Below are positions 61,943 to 64,000 of a stretch of DNA of 64,000 bases, one piece after another (position 1 is the first letter of the stretch; each line of letters starts with the position of its first letter). The notes beneath the pieces are model-generated. The model did not search any database. It was not told the origin of the DNA and worked only from the letters and a program-made list of their open reading frames with translations. The stretch comes from Exobacillus caeni. GTDB taxonomy: Bacteria > Bacillota > Bacilli > Bacillales > Guptibacillaceae. A program made the position numbers and the translations under genes. The stretch is from positions 1 to 64,000 of the forward strand of contig NZ_SWLG01000014.1 in the NCBI RefSeq assembly GCF_005747095.1. Reading direction: 5' to 3'.

Positions 61943-62192
61943 TCTTATTCCTCCTATAAATGAGTCACTCCATTTTCATCTTCCCATTGGCCAATTAAAT
62001 AAAACTCTTTCAAGCATTCCCATCCAGCGGAATTTGCATCTTTTGGTATGATGAAAAGCAATATTGTTTACGAGTCCTGTCTTATTTCATCCTATTGATA
62101 ATCAGAGAGTAAGTTTTGTTCATTCTTTTTAAGGTAATGTTTATAAATGAAGTGAATGTTATTGAAAATTTCTTTTGAAAAGGAGAATCTCG

Positions 62193-63092
62193 ATGGATTT
62201 TAAGAATATTACTGTGGCTGGAAGTGGTGTTTTAGGAAGCCAGATCGCTTTCCAAACTGCTTTTAAAGGCTTCCACGTAACTGTATATGACATTAACGAT
62301 GATGCGATAGCACGGGCAAAAGACAGGATTGCAAATTTAAAACCCCGGTATCAAGAAGATCTCGGCGCCACTGAACAAGAGGTAGATACAGCTTATAATC
62401 GTATTTCTTTTTACAGTGATTTAGCTAAAGCGGTGGAAGACGCAGACCTCGTGATTGAAGCGGTTCCTGAAGTTGTCCAGATTAAGACCGACTTTTACAA
62501 GAAGTTAAGAAAAGTTGCTCCTGAAAAAACAGTCTTTGCTACAAACTCTTCAACCCTTCTGCCGAGCCAATTTGCGGAGGCGACAGGTCGGCCTGAGAAG
62601 TTCTTAGCACTACATTTTGCCAATGAGATATGGGTAAACAACACGGCAGAAATCATGAAACATCAGGGAACAGATCCGGACGTTTTTAATGATCTAATCG
62701 AGTTTGCTGGGGCGATCGGAATGGTTGCTTTGCCTTTACAGAAAGAGCAGCCAGGATATATTTTAAACTCATTATTAGTTCCCCTATTAGAAGCAGCCCA
62801 GTTGCTGCTAGTAAAAGAAGTGTCCGACCCTGCAACCATCGATAAAACATGGATGATCGCAACTGGATCCCCTAAAGGACCTTTTGCCATATTAGACATT
62901 GTAGGAATTACTACTGCTTACAATATTGCACAGGGAAAAGCGGAGGCAACAGGGAATGAAAAGTTCAAGCAGCTTGCAGAATTACTGAAAACAAAGTATA
63001 TCGATAAAGGGAAGCTTGGAAGAGAAACTGGAGAAGGATTCTACACTTATCCTAATCCGGAATACGAGAAGCCGGGTTTCTTAAAAAGTTAA
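62193..63092 (+). CDS. 3-hydroxyacyl-CoA dehydrogenase
   Basis: NAD-dependent dehydrogenase of 299 aa. The N-terminal Rossmann motif is VAGSGVLGSQIAFQTA; VIEAVPEVVQIK, the catalytic His in ALHFANEIW, and the C-terminal helical domain (PGYILNSLLVPLLEAAQLL, GRETGEGFYTYPNP) complete the single-function 3HCDH layout. It would oxidise 3-hydroxyacyl-CoA in beta-oxidation or butanoate metabolism. AAAAGGAG lies before the ATG at 62193; a TTG at 62175 is part of the ribosome-site region. Monocistronic. Confidence 0.87.
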   Translation: MDFKNITVAGSGVLGSQIAFQTAFKGFHVTVYDINDDAIARAKDRIANLKPRYQEDLGATEQEVDTAYNRISFYSDLAKAVEDADLVIEAVPEVVQIKTDFYKKLRKVAPEKTVFATNSSTLLPSQFAEATGRPEKFLALHFANEIWVNNTAEIMKHQGTDPDVFNDLIEFAGAIGMVALPLQKEQPGYILNSLLVPLLEAAQLLLVKEVSDPATIDKTWMIATGSPKGPFAILDIVGITTAYNIAQGKAEATGNEKFKQLAELLKTKYIDKGKLGRETGEGFYTYPNPEYEKPGFLKS

Positions 63093-63242
63093 TCAATATG
63101 AGATTACAAGACAGGAATCGAGATGACTCAAAAGCAAAGTACAGCCCTGGCCAACATCTTATCTAGAAAAACTTGGTCCAATATTTACTTAGATGTTGTG
63201 CTAACGAAGGGAATCAGGCGCTTATGAGTCATCTTTTTTATT

Positions 63243-63521
63243 TCAAACAAAAAATAGCATCAATAACCCAAAGCCTATTACCCATAATACCGGAAATAAA
63301 TTAACAATAACAGCAACCCGTTTCTTTCCTTCGCGAAGGAACCAGGAAATGATGGAACAAACGATTACAGCCAGTGGATAGGCACTAATCGATGAGACAA
63401 AAGCAATGTTATAAGCATTCACCCCATTATCAAAGCTCATAAACGACAATCCCAAAATAACGAACCAGGGAACCAGGCTGATTAAATAAATAAGCTGGGT
63501 AACAATCAGATAAATTTTCAT
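63243..63521 (-). CDS. Small membrane protein, function unknown
   Basis: Protein of 92 aa with three hydrophobic segments (about residues 3-27, 37-59 and 68-90). Short basic loops connect them (REGKKR). No family is recognised. GGGGGAG lies 4-5 nt before the ATG at 63521, which is preferred to the in-frame upstream codon at 63533. Confidence 0.65.
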   Translation of the reverse strand: MKIYLIVTQLIYLISLVPWFVILGLSFMSFDNGVNAYNIAFVSSISAYPLAVIVCSIISWFLREGKKRVAVIVNLFPVLWVIGFGLLMLFFV

Positions 63522-63582
63522 ACGCTCCCCCAATTATCCAGCATTTACTTTAATCATAAAACAGCAAGAGGTTGTATGACTA

Positions 63583-63650
63583 GATGAAAAAAAAGTGCCT
63601 GGCACCACTCGTGGACAACTGTCCATAGAGGGTGCCAGGCACTTTTTTAA
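63583..63650. repeat. 50-bp triple-palindrome repeat, copy 4, acting as terminator
   Basis: AGTGCCTGGCACC, central GGACAACTGTCC, GGTGCCAGGCACT (63594-63643), here flanked by an A-run at the left and TTTTTT at the right. It directly follows the minus-strand gene starting beyond the window, and could terminate in both directions. Confidence 0.85.
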
Positions 63651-63659
63651 GGTGCTTTT

Positions 63660-64000
63660 TTATTTCCGCAAATCTTCCAGTACTTTTTGGGCTCTGTACC
63701 CTACTTCAAAATCATAAAGTTCTGCTTCCTGTCCGTGAGCTGCTTTTACCAATTCATCTATTAGTTGTTTTGGCTTTGCATCTTCAATCGAAATAGCTTT
63801 CAATTCTTCGCCATTTTTTGCCCCTTTTAATAATCCCCAGTTTTCAAGGGATAAAATCCCCTCTGTTCCATATGCGCTATAGCCAATAAATTCTTTTCCG
63901 GCGATCTGGCTTAACCCCTCGATTAACACTGGTGTTCCGTCTTCAAGCTCTCCCGTTGCGATAATCCCTGTTTCGCATTTTGCCGGATCATCCGGCAATT
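63660..64000 (-). CDS. Gfo/Idh/MocA family oxidoreductase, C-terminal part (truncated by window edge)
   Basis: The last ~113 residues of a gene that begins to the right of the window. The segment ELEDGTPVLIEGLSQIAGKEFIGYSAYG followed by LIDELVKAAHGQEAELYDFEVGYRAQKVLEDL fits the C-terminal region of Gfo/Idh/MocA dehydrogenases, which act on sugars and inositols. The Rossmann part is outside the window, so this is tentative. Stop codon at 63660-63662. Confidence 0.62.
   Translation of the reverse strand, partial: LPDDPAKCETGIIATGELEDGTPVLIEGLSQIAGKEFIGYSAYGTEGILSLENWGLLKGAKNGEELKAISIEDAKPKQLIDELVKAAHGQEAELYDFEVGYRAQKVLEDLRK

Noticed and set aside
1-64000. CRISPR arrays, tRNA or rRNA genes, prophage or complete insertion sequences
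   Set aside because: None seen; the only repeats are the dispersed palindromic families listed.

Overview
The window reads as chromosomal DNA of a low-GC, Gram-positive, rod-type Bacillaceae bacterium. The evidence is consistent: strong GGAGG-type ribosome sites with many TTG/GTG starts, a LiaIH-LiaFSR envelope-stress locus, TcyP, MhqO/MhqD, a CcpA-type cre site, LytST-like and YtrA-type regulators, and an RQC-minor/SEC-C gene pair. The genus cannot be fixed from sequence alone. No rRNA, tRNA, CRISPR array, prophage or complete insertion sequence is visible.

Layout. 0.1-5 kb: YitT-family membrane protein, a tiny Tyr/Pro-rich protein, cystine transporter tcyP, a MITE-like repeat and a TPR protein. 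5-9 kb: lia operon (liaI, liaH, liaF, liaS, liaR; no liaG), interrupted between liaI and liaH by a hairpin-rich element. 9-16 kb: AlaX editing protein, SpoVB-like flippase, membrane protein, serine hydrolase, and a nuclease-XPD/DinG helicase. 16-20 kb: a surface-anchoring module made of a tandem-repeat cell-wall protein, its lipoprotein sortase, and an ECF sigma/RskA anti-sigma pair; the two operons share an unusual promoter motif. 20-29 kb: a nonsense-interrupted YiaA/B-like gene, a TsdA-like dihaem cytochrome, transporters, an orphan N-hydroxylase and dehydrogenases. 29-37 kb: a one-carbon block with a formate dehydrogenase-like molybdoenzyme, FdhD, DUF2294 protein, OFA transporter and a three-gene dimethylamine/haem N-demethylase set; two leader RNAs with terminators and a shared hairpin precede the transporter and the dehydrogenase. 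37-42 kb: mhqO-mhqD with a clear MhqR operator, DUF3900, mnmH, DUF2243 and a second MITE-like repeat. 42-48 kb: VOC epimerase, hydrolase, a YtrA-type GntR/ABC operon with its palindromic operator, a third (deleted) repeat copy and threonine aldolase. 48-52 kb: an operon of acidic anchored protein, ApbE, ferric-reductase-like membrane protein and two-component system. 52-59 kb: hydrolase, M23 endopeptidase, and CstA with a LytS/LytR-type (BtsSR-like) system. 59-64 kb: SEC-C protein, RQC-minor protein, SDR, 3-hydroxyacyl-CoA dehydrogenase, a small membrane protein and a truncated Gfo/Idh/MocA gene.

How the parts fit. The sigma operon and the sortase/substrate operon look like one regulon. The 29-37 kb block could convert dimethylamine to methylamine plus formaldehyde and dispose of the formate formed further on, with leader-RNA attenuation. 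CstA is probably activated by its neighbouring two-component system and repressed by CcpA. Three repeat families are scattered in the intergenic regions: three copies of a 150-650 bp element, four copies of a 50-bp triple-palindrome element, and one 133-bp hairpin element.
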